From Pseudomonadota bacterium (GTDB taxonomy: Bacteria > Pseudomonadota > Alphaproteobacteria > Caulobacterales > Caulobacteraceae), in NCBI GenBank assembly GCA_963205005.1, contig CAUJHW010000067.1:1-33267 (forward strand): a stretch of DNA of 33,267 nt, in the 5' to 3' direction. Shown piece after piece: positions 17,377 to 26,506 of this stretch (the stretch's first letter is position 1; each line of letters begins with the position of its first letter). The notes under the pieces are model-generated. The model was not told where the DNA came from and did not search any database. It saw only the letters and a program-made list of their open reading frames with translations. Both the position numbers and the translations under genes were made by a program.

Positions 17377-19188
17377 TCAGCCGACGAAGATCCAGTCGCC
17401 GCCGAGGCTCGAGAGACTGACGCCGACCAGGACGACCCGCGCCCCGCCGCCGATGTCGACCACGGTATCGGCCCCCTGCTGGCTGACCGAATAGGTGCTG
17501 CCCGGGTCCAGGCGAACCCGGTCGCCCTCGGCCCGGTTGAAGTCCAGCACGAGGTCCAGGCCCGCGTCGCCGAAGCTGTTGAAGATGTCTGCGCCGCCGC
17601 CGCCGGTGAGCGTGTCGCCGCCCCGGTCGCCGGACATGAAGTCGTCGCCGGCGCCGCCCGTCAGCACGTCGTTCCCCTGGCCGCCGCGGACCAGGTCATT
17701 TCCCGCGCCCCCGTCCGAAGTATCGTCGCCGAGGTTGCCGAAGACGATGTCGGCGCCGTCGTCGCCGCGCAGGACGTCCTGGTCCTTGCCGCCCACAACC
17801 CAGTCGTCGCCGGGTCCGCCCGAGGCGGTGTCGTCGCCCTGGTTACCGTTCAGGTCGTCAAAGCCGACGCCGCCGAACAGCTGGTCATTGCCCTCCTCGC
17901 CGCGCAGGTAGTCGCCGGAGTCGCCCGCCGCCGCGCCGAAGTCGAGCCGGTGGATGTCGCCGTCCTGGCCGATCGCATAGAGCCGCCCGCGACCGTCGAC
18001 GGCGAAGGAGGTGACGCCGTCGAGGTCGCCGCCCTGCACGGTGATCTGGCCGTTTCGGTTGAGAAAATCCTGGGCCTGGCCGTCCTGCACCCGCACGGTC
18101 CACAGGTTGCCGGTGACGTAGTCGGCGAAGACGTAGAGGCCCTGGCCGCCGCCGGGCCCGTGGTAGACGTAGCCGCCGGTGATGGCGAAGCCCCTGTAGA
18201 GCGGGGTCGTGCGGTCGTAGTCGAGGATCGGATCGGTCAGGCCTTCGCCCGATGTCCCGCGGAAGAAACTGAACCCCTCCTTGATCGGCCAGCCGAAGTT
18301 CAGCCCCGACTGACCGGCGCGGACGTAGTCGACCTCCTCGCGGGAATTGGCGCCGACATCGCCGATGTAGAGGTCGCCGGTGGCGGTGTCGAAGCTGGGC
18401 CGCCAGGGATTGCGCAGGCCGTAAAGCCAGATCTCGTCGGCGCCCGGCGTGGCTCCCGCGAACGGGTTGCCGGCCGGGATCGCGTAGTTCCGGAAGAAGT
18501 CGGAGGGGTAGTCGTCGCCGTTGACGTCGATCCGCAGGATCTTGCCCAGCAGGGTGTCGGTCCCCTGGGCGACCATGCCCACGCCGGACTCCATCGAATG
18601 GCCGTCGCCCGAGGCGATATAGAGATAGCCGTCCGGTCCGAAGGCGATCCAGCCGCCCACGTGGTTGCCCGATGGGCGGTCGATGGTGAGGATCACATCG
18701 GTCTGCGCGCCGGCCCGGGTGGCGCTCTGGCGCACATATTCCTGAACCTCGGTGTCGCCGGCGGCGTTGGTGAGGTAGATGTAGAACAGCCCGTTGGCCT
18801 GGTAGTTCGGGTGGAAAGCCAGGCCCAGCAGCCCCTGTTCGCCGCCCGGGGCCAGAGCGCCATTGGGCAGATCCAGGAACGGCTCGTTCGACACGGTCCC
18901 GGAGTTCACGTCCAGGATCATGATCCGGCCGGAGTGCTGTTCGACGATGAACAGGCGGTCCGGGTCGCCCGGCGGCGACACGCCGAACAGCGGGCCGACG
19001 AGACCCGAGGCGACGCGGACGGCGGCGATCCCGCCTGCGCCCTGCAGGTCAGCGGCGCCGAAGCCATAAAGGACGTCGTCCCCGGATCCGGCGAAGATGC
19101 TGTCGCCGCCGTCGCCGCCGGAGAGCGTGTCGGTCCCGGCGGTCCCGGCCAGGGTGTCGCGCGCGCCGCCGCCACTGATCTCGGGCAT
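17377..19188 (-). CDS. PQQ-dependent sugar dehydrogenase-like beta-propeller fused to RTX repeats
   Basis: 603 residues. Two short RTX-like repeats (GGDGGDSIF, GSGDDVLYG) occupy about 20-45. A glucose/sorbosone dehydrogenase propeller spans about 55-435: DRLFIVEQHSGRI, EQGLLGLAFHPNY, GGWIAFGPDGYLYIASGDG, LGKILRID and YGLRNPWRPSFD. Then about ten RTX nonapeptides (GGxGxDxLx type) run from about 445 to 560. There is no Sec signal, so secretion by a type I exporter through the C-terminus is likely, with folding on Ca2+ outside. The family oxidises aldoses using PQQ; activity here is inferred. ATG 19188 is chosen for its AGGGAG site; ATGs at 19245 and 19233 lack one. No exporter genes lie nearby. 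Confidence 0.87.
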   Translation of the reverse strand: MPEISGGGARDTLAGTAGTDTLSGGDGGDSIFAGSGDDVLYGFGAADLQGAGGIAAVRVASGLVGPLFGVSPPGDPDRLFIVEQHSGRIMILDVNSGTVSNEPFLDLPNGALAPGGEQGLLGLAFHPNYQANGLFYIYLTNAAGDTEVQEYVRQSATRAGAQTDVILTIDRPSGNHVGGWIAFGPDGYLYIASGDGHSMESGVGMVAQGTDTLLGKILRIDVNGDDYPSDFFRNYAIPAGNPFAGATPGADEIWLYGLRNPWRPSFDTATGDLYIGDVGANSREEVDYVRAGQSGLNFGWPIKEGFSFFRGTSGEGLTDPILDYDRTTPLYRGFAITGGYVYHGPGGGQGLYVFADYVTGNLWTVRVQDGQAQDFLNRNGQITVQGGDLDGVTSFAVDGRGRLYAIGQDGDIHRLDFGAAAGDSGDYLRGEEGNDQLFGGVGFDDLNGNQGDDTASGGPGDDWVVGGKDQDVLRGDDGADIVFGNLGDDTSDGGAGNDLVRGGQGNDVLTGGAGDDFMSGDRGGDTLTGGGGADIFNSFGDAGLDLVLDFNRAEGDRVRLDPGSTYSVSQQGADTVVDIGGGARVVLVGVSLSSLGGDWIFVG

Positions 19189-19314
19189 GTCCGCTCCCTG
19201 TGGCCCGCCGGAACCGGCGTGCCGGTGAAACATAGCCGCGAACACTGGGCTTGGTCAGCCGGTGCGCGCCGCTTTCCCTTCAGCTACGGCTGCCGGTAAG
19301 ACTTGGCCGAACCC

Positions 19315-20151
19315 ATGAGCAAAAGATCCGGCCTTTCCCCCGCCAGCCCCGCCCGTCCGCGGGTCATGGGCATCCTCAACGCCACGGCGGACAGCTTCTC
19401 CGACGGTGGCCGCTTTCTCGACCCCGCCGCGGCCCTGGCCCAGGGCCTGCGGATGGCCAACGAAGGCGCCGACATCCTGGACGTCGGCGGCGAGTCCACC
19501 CGCCCTGGCGCGACGCCCGTCCCGGCGGATGAGGAGATCGCCCGCGTCGTCCCGCTGGTCGCGGCGTTGCGGGCCCGGAGCTCCGTGACCCTGTCTGTCG
19601 ACACCATGAAGCCGGAGGTCGCCCGCGCCGCCGTCGCCGCCGGGGCCACGATGTGGAACGACGTCACCGCCCTGCGCCACGCCCCCGACAGCCTCGACAC
19701 CGCCGCCGGGCTCGGCTGCGAGGTGGTGCTGATGCATATGCAGGGCGAGCCCGGGACCATGCAGGCCGCGCCGCACTATGACGACGTGGTCGCCGAGGTG
19801 GCCGCCTTCCTGGCCGCACGGGCCGAGGCGGCGATGGCCGCCGGCGTGGCGCGGGAGAAGATCTGGCTCGATCCCGGCATCGGCTTCGGCAAGCACATGA
19901 CCCGCCACAACCTGCCTCTGCTGGCCGGCCTGGACCGCATCGTCGCGCTGGGGTTCCCGGTGCTGCTTGGCGCCAGCCGCAAGCGCTTCATCGGGGCGCT
20001 CGATGGGGATGCGCCCGCCGACGCCCGGCTCGGCGGCTCGATCGCCGCGGCGCTGGCCGGGGCTGCGGCCGGAGTCGTCGCGGTGCGCGTGCATGACGTG
20101 CGCGAGACGGTGCAGGCGCTGTCGGTCTGGACCGCGATCGCTCAGGCCTGA
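19315..20151 (+). CDS. folP: Dihydropteroate synthase
   Basis: 278 residues. The enzyme joins p-aminobenzoate and hydroxymethyl-dihydropterin pyrophosphate to make dihydropteroate for folate, and is the sulfonamide target. All blocks are present: MGILNATADSFSDGG (loop 1), DVGGESTRPGA, LSVDTMKPEVARAA, LMHMQGEPGTMQ, DPGIGFGKHMTRHN and LLGASRKRF. Loop 1 normally reads N-V/A-T-P-DSFSDGG; here the proline is alanine (Ala25). ATG 19315 is preferred over an in-frame TTG at 19303. The gene stands alone, with no folK or glmM next to it. Confidence 0.95.
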   Translation: MSKRSGLSPASPARPRVMGILNATADSFSDGGRFLDPAAALAQGLRMANEGADILDVGGESTRPGATPVPADEEIARVVPLVAALRARSSVTLSVDTMKPEVARAAVAAGATMWNDVTALRHAPDSLDTAAGLGCEVVLMHMQGEPGTMQAAPHYDDVVAEVAAFLAARAEAAMAAGVAREKIWLDPGIGFGKHMTRHNLPLLAGLDRIVALGFPVLLGASRKRFIGALDGDAPADARLGGSIAAALAGAAAGVVAVRVHDVRETVQALSVWTAIAQA

Positions 20152-20158
20152 TCGTGCG

Positions 20159-20689
20159 TCAGGCGCCGCCCGAGGCGAGGTCCTTCAGCCAGGGCTCGCG
20201 GGCCTCGTAGACCGTCATCAGCTCGCGCTCGGCCTCCATCGTCCAGGTCACGGGCACGCCGTCCAGGGACGGCGCGATGGCGTCGAGGAAGATGTGCCAT
20301 CCGGCCAGCGAGCCGATGTAGGCGGCGGGCACGCCGAAGCTGGTCAGCCGCAGGACACACCCGTCGCCGTCGGCGTCCAGTTCGTAGCGCACCCGGCCCG
20401 GCGGATTGGGCGGGTCGGGCCAGGTGTGTTCGAGCAGCCGTGGCGGGTCGTAGGCGGTGATCTCACCCTCGGCATAGGGGCCTTCGTTGCCGAAGCGCAG
20501 GCGATAGGCCCCGCCGAGCCGAAGCTCGATCTGCACGTCGGCCGTCGCAAACCAGGCGGCGATCCGTTCCGGGATCGTGATCGCGGCCCAGACCCGCTCG
20601 GGCGCGGCGGCGATGCGCCGGGTGAATCGGAGGTCGAAGCCCTCGCCGCTGCGGGTGACGGTCCCGAACCGATCCTCGTCGATGGTCAT
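20159..20689 (-). CDS. SRPBCC (AHSA1/START-like) domain protein
   Basis: 176 residues. LRFTRRIAAAPERVWAAITIPERIAAWFA is the classic N-terminus of AHSA1-type SRPBCC proteins, followed by LGGAYRLRFG, PPRLLEHTWPDP and a C-terminal amphipathic helix (SLAGWHIFLDAIAPSLDG) that closes the ligand cavity. These proteins bind hydrophobic ligands; most have no assigned function. Its start overlaps the stop of the ArsR gene by four bases (ATGA). ArsR-SRPBCC pairs are common in bacteria, and the regulator usually controls the pair. Confidence 0.88.
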   Translation of the reverse strand: MTIDEDRFGTVTRSGEGFDLRFTRRIAAAPERVWAAITIPERIAAWFATADVQIELRLGGAYRLRFGNEGPYAEGEITAYDPPRLLEHTWPDPPNPPGRVRYELDADGDGCVLRLTSFGVPAAYIGSLAGWHIFLDAIAPSLDGVPVTWTMEAERELMTVYEAREPWLKDLASGGA

Positions 20690-20988
20690 TGTTCGCGCTC
20701 CAGATGGACTTCGAGGGCGTCGAGCCGTTCGGCCCAGGCGCGCCGGTAGGGCATGAGCCAGGCCTCCAGTTCAGCAAGACCCCGCGGCTCGACGCTGTAG
20801 AGACGGCGCTGACCCTCCGCGCGGACGCGGACAAGGCCGGCCTCACGCAGGAGCTTCAGGTGCTTGGAGACGCCGGGCTGGCTGATCGCGAGCGCCTCCA
20901 CCAGGTCGCCGGCCGGGCGCTCGCCATCGCGCAGGATGTCGAGGATCCGGCGGCGGTTCGGCTCGGCCACGGCTTCGAAGGGGCTCAT
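20686..20988 (-). CDS. ArsR-family winged-helix repressor (SRPBCC-linked type)
   Basis: 100 residues from ATG 20988. The winged helix-turn-helix is clear: MSPFEAVAEPNRRRILDIL, GERPAGDLVEAL, ISQPGVSKHLKLLREAGLV (recognition helix) and RRLYSVEPRGL (wing). There is no cysteine, so the ELCVCDL-type metal site of arsenic or cadmium sensors is absent; this fits the SRPBCC-linked subgroup, which likely responds to another signal. An ATG at 21003 (MYILP...) is also in frame. A 16-bp inverted repeat at 21014-21029 lies just upstream and is a candidate operator. The gene is coupled to the SRPBCC gene. Confidence 0.9.
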   Translation of the reverse strand: MSPFEAVAEPNRRRILDILRDGERPAGDLVEALAISQPGVSKHLKLLREAGLVRVRAEGQRRLYSVEPRGLAELEAWLMPYRRAWAERLDALEVHLEREQ

Positions 20989-21013
20989 TGGCAAAATATA
21001 CATCAAAAGAAAT

Positions 21014-21029
21014 ATAACCCAAAAGTTAT
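21014..21029. promoter_or_regulatory. Candidate ArsR operator
   Basis: ATAAC, six bases (CCAAAA), GTTAT: a perfect 5-bp inverted repeat in a strikingly AT-rich pocket (20989-21034) of a GC-rich genome. It sits 26 bp upstream of the ArsR ATG at 20988 and could overlap the promoter of arsR-SRPBCC; TATATT on the minus strand at about 21000 is a possible -10. It also lies 59 bp before thiD. Binding is inferred from position and symmetry. Confidence 0.5.
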
Positions 21030-21087
21030 TTTAATCGATGCCTGGGCCGGCTTCGTGATTGCGCGGGTATCAGCTATCGCTTCGACC

Positions 21088-21888
21088 ATGCAGACCCTTG
21101 GCCGAGTCCTGATCATCGCCGGTTCCGACAGTGGAGGCGGGGCGGGCGTCCAGGCGGACATCAAGACCGTCATCGCGCTGGGCGGCTATGCGGCCACGGC
21201 GATCACCGCGGTGACCGTGCAGAACACCCTGGGCGTCACCGGCGTGCATCCGATTCCGCTGGGCGTTATCGAGGCGCAGGCGCGCGCGGTGCTGGAGGAC
21301 ATCGGCGCCGATGCGATCAAGACGGGCATGCTGGGCGACGTGGCGACCGTCGATCTCGTGGCCCGGCTGCTGGAGGAATTCCCGATCCCGGCGGTGGTGG
21401 ATCCGGTGATGGTGGCCAAGGGCGGGGCATCGCTGCTGGCGCGCGAGGCGGTGGCGGCTGTGCGGGAGCAACTGGTCCCGCGCGCGGCGCTGCTGACTCC
21501 CAACGCTCCCGAGGCCGAGGCGCTGACTGGCCTGACGGTCGCCACCACGGATGACCTGCGCCGGGCAGGCGAGGCGCTGCTGGCCATGGGGGCGGGGGCC
21601 GTGCTGATGAAAGGCGGCCATGTGGCCGGCGATCGCGTGGTCGACGTGCTGATGACCCCCGACGGCGAGACCGCCTTCGAGGGCGAACGGATCGACAGCC
21701 GCCACACCCACGGCACCGGCTGCACGCTCGCCTCGGCCTGCGCGGCGGGGATCGCCCAGGGCCTGCCGCTGCCGGCGGCGGTGGCCCGGGCCTGGGACTA
21801 TGTGCATGAGGCGATGCTGCGCGCGCCGGGCTTCGGCGCCGGGCATGGCCCGCTGGACCACGGCTGGCCGCTGCGGGGGCGGGCATGA
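21088..21888 (+). CDS. thiD: Hydroxymethylpyrimidine/phosphomethylpyrimidine kinase
   Basis: 266 residues of the ribokinase fold. The blocks LIIAGSDSGGGAGVQADIKT (N-terminal substrate site), TGMLGDV, VVDPVMVAKGG, LLTPNAPEAEALTG, LMKGGH and DSRHTHGTGCTLASA (206-216, with the anion hole and Cys212 next to the ATP phosphates) define ThiD. The enzyme phosphorylates HMP and then HMP-P to HMP-PP for thiamine synthesis. I see no TPP riboswitch core upstream. It overlaps the next gene by four bases (ATGA). It could also act on pyridoxal, as some ThiD proteins do. Confidence 0.94.
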   Translation: MQTLGRVLIIAGSDSGGGAGVQADIKTVIALGGYAATAITAVTVQNTLGVTGVHPIPLGVIEAQARAVLEDIGADAIKTGMLGDVATVDLVARLLEEFPIPAVVDPVMVAKGGASLLAREAVAAVREQLVPRAALLTPNAPEAEALTGLTVATTDDLRRAGEALLAMGAGAVLMKGGHVAGDRVVDVLMTPDGETAFEGERIDSRHTHGTGCTLASACAAGIAQGLPLPAAVARAWDYVHEAMLRAPGFGAGHGPLDHGWPLRGRA

Positions 21889-22451
21889 ACCTGGAGGATC
21901 GCCTCGTCGCCATCGTGCGCCGCTCTGAGCCGCTGATGCAGGTGCTGACGACGGTGCGCGGGCAGGACCTGCCGGACTGGTTCATCTTCTCCGGCGCCAT
22001 CTACCAGCGGGTGCTGAACGACCTGACCGGCCGGCCGCTGGACTATGGGATCAAGGACTACGACGTCGCCTATTTCGACAGTTCCGACCTCTCCTACGAG
22101 GCCGAGGACACGGTCATCCAGCGCGTTGCCGCGGCCTTCGAGCCGCCCCTGCGGGAGATGGTCGAGGTGCGAAACCAGGCCCGCGTGCACCTGTGGTTCG
22201 AGGGCAGGTTCGGCGAACCCTATGCGCCCCTGCCGGACAGCGCGACGGCGCTGACCCGCTTCGTCAGCCCGCTGTTCGCCGTGGCCGTGCGGCTGGAGGC
22301 CGACGACCGCCTTACGGTGCTGGCGCCGTTCGGGCTGGACGACCTGTTCGCCATGCGGCTGCGACCCAATCCCCGGCGGCCGACCAACGGCTTCGCGCGG
22401 ACGGCGGCCTCGACGGCAGGCCGCTGGCCGGAGATCGAGATCCTGGGCTAG
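21885..22451 (+). CDS. Nucleotidyltransferase family protein (NTP_transf_6, COG3575-like)
   Basis: 188 residues. DWFIFSGAIYQRVLND followed by GIKDYDVAYFD (55-65) gives the Gly-Ser-like and D-x-D elements of a minimal nucleotidyltransferase core, with Asp58 and Asp60 as candidate metal ligands. MVEVRNQARVHLWFEGRFG and DRLTVLAPFGLDDLFAMRLRPNP are also typical of this family of standalone, uncharacterised proteins. The start codon overlaps the thiD stop, so the two are made together, but a thiamine role has not been shown. No antitoxin-like partner adjoins it. Confidence 0.78.
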   Translation: MNLEDRLVAIVRRSEPLMQVLTTVRGQDLPDWFIFSGAIYQRVLNDLTGRPLDYGIKDYDVAYFDSSDLSYEAEDTVIQRVAAAFEPPLREMVEVRNQARVHLWFEGRFGEPYAPLPDSATALTRFVSPLFAVAVRLEADDRLTVLAPFGLDDLFAMRLRPNPRRPTNGFARTAASTAGRWPEIEILG

Positions 22452-22537
22452 GACGCGGGCCGCGCTGACCGAACTGGCCCTTGCCGGTCGGCGGCGGACG
22501 GCGGCAAGTCCGGGGCGCAAGCTCAGGGATGCCCGCC

Positions 22538-23356
22538 ATGCGCCAGTGGACCGTCGACGCCTTCGCCGCCCAGCCCTTTCGGGGCAATCCCGCCTGCGTG
22601 GTCGAGCCCTTCGAGGCCTGGCCCGACGACGCCTGGATGCAGGCGCTGGCGTCGGAGAACAACCAGGCCGAAACCGCCTTCCTGCTGAAGACGGACGATC
22701 CGGCGCGGTTCGGCCTTCGCTGGTTCACGCCGCTGCTGGAAGTTCCGCTGTGCGGTCACGCGACCCTGGCCTCGGGCCACGCGCTGCTCGCCGAGATGGG
22801 CGTCGCGGCTGAGGTCCTGACTTTCGACACCCGGTCGGGCCCGTTGACCGTCCGCCGGGCCGCCGTCGGCTATGAGATGGATTTCCCCGCCCGCCCGCCG
22901 GTCTGCATCGAGGCGCCCGCCGGCCTCGCCGAGGCGCTCGGCGCGACGCCGGATGAGGTCTGGGTGTCGTCCTACCTCGTGGCCCTGTTCGGCGACGAGG
23001 GGACCGTGCGGGGTCTGAAGCCTGACCTCGTGGCGCTGAACGCTGTCGCCAGCGCCGCCACCGAGGGCCGGGGCAACGTCGGCGTCGCGGCCCTGGCTCG
23101 CCCGGGCGGCGGGGTGGATGTGATCGACCGCTTCTTCGCGCCCGGCTCGGGGATCGCCGAGGATCCGGCGACCGGGTCGCTGCACTGCATCCTGGCGCCG
23201 CTCTACGCACAGAAGCTGGGCCGCCCGACCGTGCGCTTCCTTCAGGCCTATCCCGGTCGCGGCGGCGAACTGGAGTGTGAGCATCGCGGCGACCGCGTCC
23301 TGCTGCGCGGGCAGGCGGTGACGGTGGTAGAGGGCAGGCTATGCCTCAGGGCCTGA
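22538..23356 (+). CDS. PhzF family isomerase/epimerase-like protein
   Basis: 272 residues with the duplicated hot-dog-like PhzF fold. Conserved parts are [17 protein letters not shown] (6-22), NNQAETAFL with Glu45 as the probable acid/base, [14 protein letters not shown], and [14 protein letters not shown] in the C-terminal half. Family members isomerise or epimerise dihydro compounds, the best known in phenazine synthesis; most genomic copies, like this one, have no phenazine genes nearby and an unknown substrate. ATG 22538 has CAGGGA about nine bases upstream; ATG 22529 is too close to it. A hairpin terminator follows at 23363. Confidence 0.9.
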   Translation: MRQWTVDAFAAQPFRGNPACVVEPFEAWPDDAWMQALASENNQAETAFLLKTDDPARFGLRWFTPLLEVPLCGHATLASGHALLAEMGVAAEVLTFDTRSGPLTVRRAAVGYEMDFPARPPVCIEAPAGLAEALGATPDEVWVSSYLVALFGDEGTVRGLKPDLVALNAVASAATEGRGNVGVAALARPGGGVDVIDRFFAPGSGIAEDPATGSLHCILAPLYAQKLGRPTVRFLQAYPGRGGELECEHRGDRVLLRGQAVTVVEGRLCLRA

Positions 23357-23362
23357 CGCGCA

Positions 23363-23392
23363 GACGCCCCCGCGGTGTCCCGCGGAGGCGTC
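23363..23392. terminator. Bidirectional hairpin between phzF-like gene and the opposing small gene
   Basis: A 13-bp stem with one mismatch (GACGCCCCCGCGG at 23363-23375, loop TGTC, CCGCGGAGGCGTC at 23380-23392) lies between the ends of two convergent genes, 7 bp after one stop and 20 bp after the other. There is no clear T-run, so termination would rely on the stem alone or on Rho. Confidence 0.6.
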
Positions 23393-23411
23393 CGGCTGTC
23401 AGCGCTGGAGG

Positions 23412-23834
23412 CTAGCGACGGCCGCCGTAGCCGTAGCCGTAGTCGCGGTCCCGGCGCTCATGGCGGATCTGCTGATCCAGCACGTCAAAGCGGCGGTCGA
23501 GGTCGGCCCGTTCCCAGGACGACAGGCCGTTCACCCGGTAGCGGGCTTCGATCCGGGCGATCTGTCGGGCGCTCTCGCGCAGTCGGGTCGCTTCGCGCCG
23601 CGAGAGGCTGCCGTTCCGGATGCCCTGCTCGATCCGCATCGTCAGGCGTTCCTGCCGCTGGTTCAGGTTGTAGGCGCCGCGGTCGTCGCGCCGGTCGTTG
23701 TGCTCGTAGCGGCCCTGCGGGGCGTGCCGGTCGGCGTCGCGGCCATAGGGCTGGGCGGCGGCGGGGCTGGAGATCGCGGCAGCGGCCGCGGCGGCGGCCA
23801 GGGCGGCCATCAGGGTCTTGGACGTGGTGTTCAT
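23412..23834 (-). CDS. Small secreted charged helical protein, uncharacterised
   Basis: 140 residues. An alanine-rich Sec signal ends at about AAAQ (residue 28). The mature protein is very rich in Arg, Asp and Gln. Residues about 55-125 look like a helical hairpin (RQERLTMRIEQGIRNGSLSR, RREATRLRESARQIARIEAR, WERADLDRRFDVLDQQIRHE), and the tail is Gly/Tyr/Arg rich (DYGYGYGGRR). No cysteine is present. I have seen similar periplasmic proteins in Caulobacterales, but no function is known to me. It is monocistronic: a hairpin lies downstream, and the histidine kinase gene ends at 23971 in the same direction, 136 bp upstream. Confidence 0.8.
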   Translation of the reverse strand: MNTTSKTLMAALAAAAAAAAISSPAAAQPYGRDADRHAPQGRYEHNDRRDDRGAYNLNQRQERLTMRIEQGIRNGSLSRREATRLRESARQIARIEARYRVNGLSSWERADLDRRFDVLDQQIRHERRDRDYGYGYGGRR

Positions 23835-23970
23835 TTCGGGTCCTCCGATCCGTGGTCGGCTGAGGAGCCGGCCTTCGATGACCGCAGAAGACCATGTCGC
23901 GCCTGACAGCGGTCTGAGCGCGCCGTTGGCTGAGGTTCAGCTAGATTGCATCCCGTTCACGCGGGACAGA

Positions 23971-25881
<1,911 letters not shown>

Positions 25882-26085
25882 GCCATGATGATCGGCGGAT
25901 TATCCTAACGCTTCGCTTCCGCGAGTGGATGCAACCCAGCGTGGGCCGCTGAATCTGTGCTTTTGGCGCCACGATACAACTGCTGGCGGCGAAATTTATG
26001 GTTAACAACTGCTGAATCGATTGCGTGCGCCTTAACCTCTGCTTTACCTTAACGGGTGTCGGGTAACTTTAAGGGGTGCTCCCAA
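25882..26085. promoter_or_regulatory. AT-rich divergent intergenic region with TTAA and GANTC motifs
   Basis: This 204-bp gap separates the histidine kinase (minus) from the 111-residue protein (plus). It holds TTAA at 26002, 26032, 26049 and 26069, the 8-mer ATGGTTAA (25998-26005, reverse of the CtrA half-site TTAACCAT), TTAA-N7-TTTA at 26032-26046 (one base from the CtrA consensus TTAA-N7-TTAA), and two GANTC sites (25951-25955 and 26014-26018) recognised by CcrM in this order. Cell-cycle control by CtrA and/or GcrA-CcrM is a reasonable inference. Confidence 0.45.
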
Positions 26086-26421
26086 ATGGATAAGGCGTTC
26101 GTGGCCCAGCGCGTGGCCAAGAAGCTCTTCACGACTGAAGCTGCCGTTGACGGCGCGATGGTCGAAGCAGCCGAGCTGCTGAGCGAAATGCTCAAGGCTC
26201 GCAAGGACGTTAACGCCTCGCTCGTCTTCGCCGACGATGTTCAGGTGAAGATGATGGAAGCCATCCGGGCGCTCAGCGAAGCCCGCTCGGCCATGGTCGG
26301 CGTGCACAACGAGCTGAACGACGCCAAGCTTCGCCTCGGCATCCGCACCAAGATGGACGGCATGGACAAGCCGCCGCAGGCCGTGGTCAAGACCGCGACC
26401 ACGATGCGCGAAGTCGGCTAA
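26086..26421 (+). CDS. Conserved small all-helical protein, uncharacterised
   Basis: 111 residues, ATG 26086 with AAGGGG at 26071-26076. It has no signal peptide, no membrane segment, no cysteine and no tryptophan. Residues about 5-85 look like three to four helices: MDKAFVAQRVAKKLF, AAVDGAMVEAAELLSEML, DDVQVKMMEAIRALSEARSAM and VHNELNDAKLRL. A basic, flexible tail follows. The leader is rich in TTAA motifs. I do not recognise a family. The upstream GTG at 26056 would add ten residues but has no ribosome site. A hairpin lies just after the stop. Lower GC and an unusual number of GAA/AAG codons at the start suggest good expression. Confidence 0.75.
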   Translation: MDKAFVAQRVAKKLFTTEAAVDGAMVEAAELLSEMLKARKDVNASLVFADDVQVKMMEAIRALSEARSAMVGVHNELNDAKLRLGIRTKMDGMDKPPQAVVKTATTMREVG

Positions 26422-26428
26422 GCAAGCC

Positions 26429-26448
26429 TCCGCCGCCAGCGCGGCGGA
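26429..26448 (+). terminator. Hairpin after the 111-residue protein gene
   Basis: A perfect 8-bp stem with a 4-base loop (TCCGCCGC, CAGC, GCGGCGGA) begins 8 bp after the stop codon. The following bases (TCATTGCAAG) lack a T-run, so it may be a weak or Rho-assisted terminator or a 3' stabiliser. Confidence 0.5.
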
Positions 26449-26506
26449 TCATTGCAAGAGATTAACTGGTTAGGCGCCTCTAGTTCTGCATTAGGGGCGC
26501 TTAATC

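Noticed and set aside
17495..17911. Regularly spaced repeats that could suggest a CRISPR or tandem repeat array
   Set aside because: They are the codons of RTX nonapeptides in the dehydrogenase gene on the minus strand; units vary and there are no spacers.
20989..21087. A TPP riboswitch before thiD
   Set aside because: The gap is only 99 bp and shows no CUGAGA-type core; it is AT-rich with an ArsR-like operator instead.
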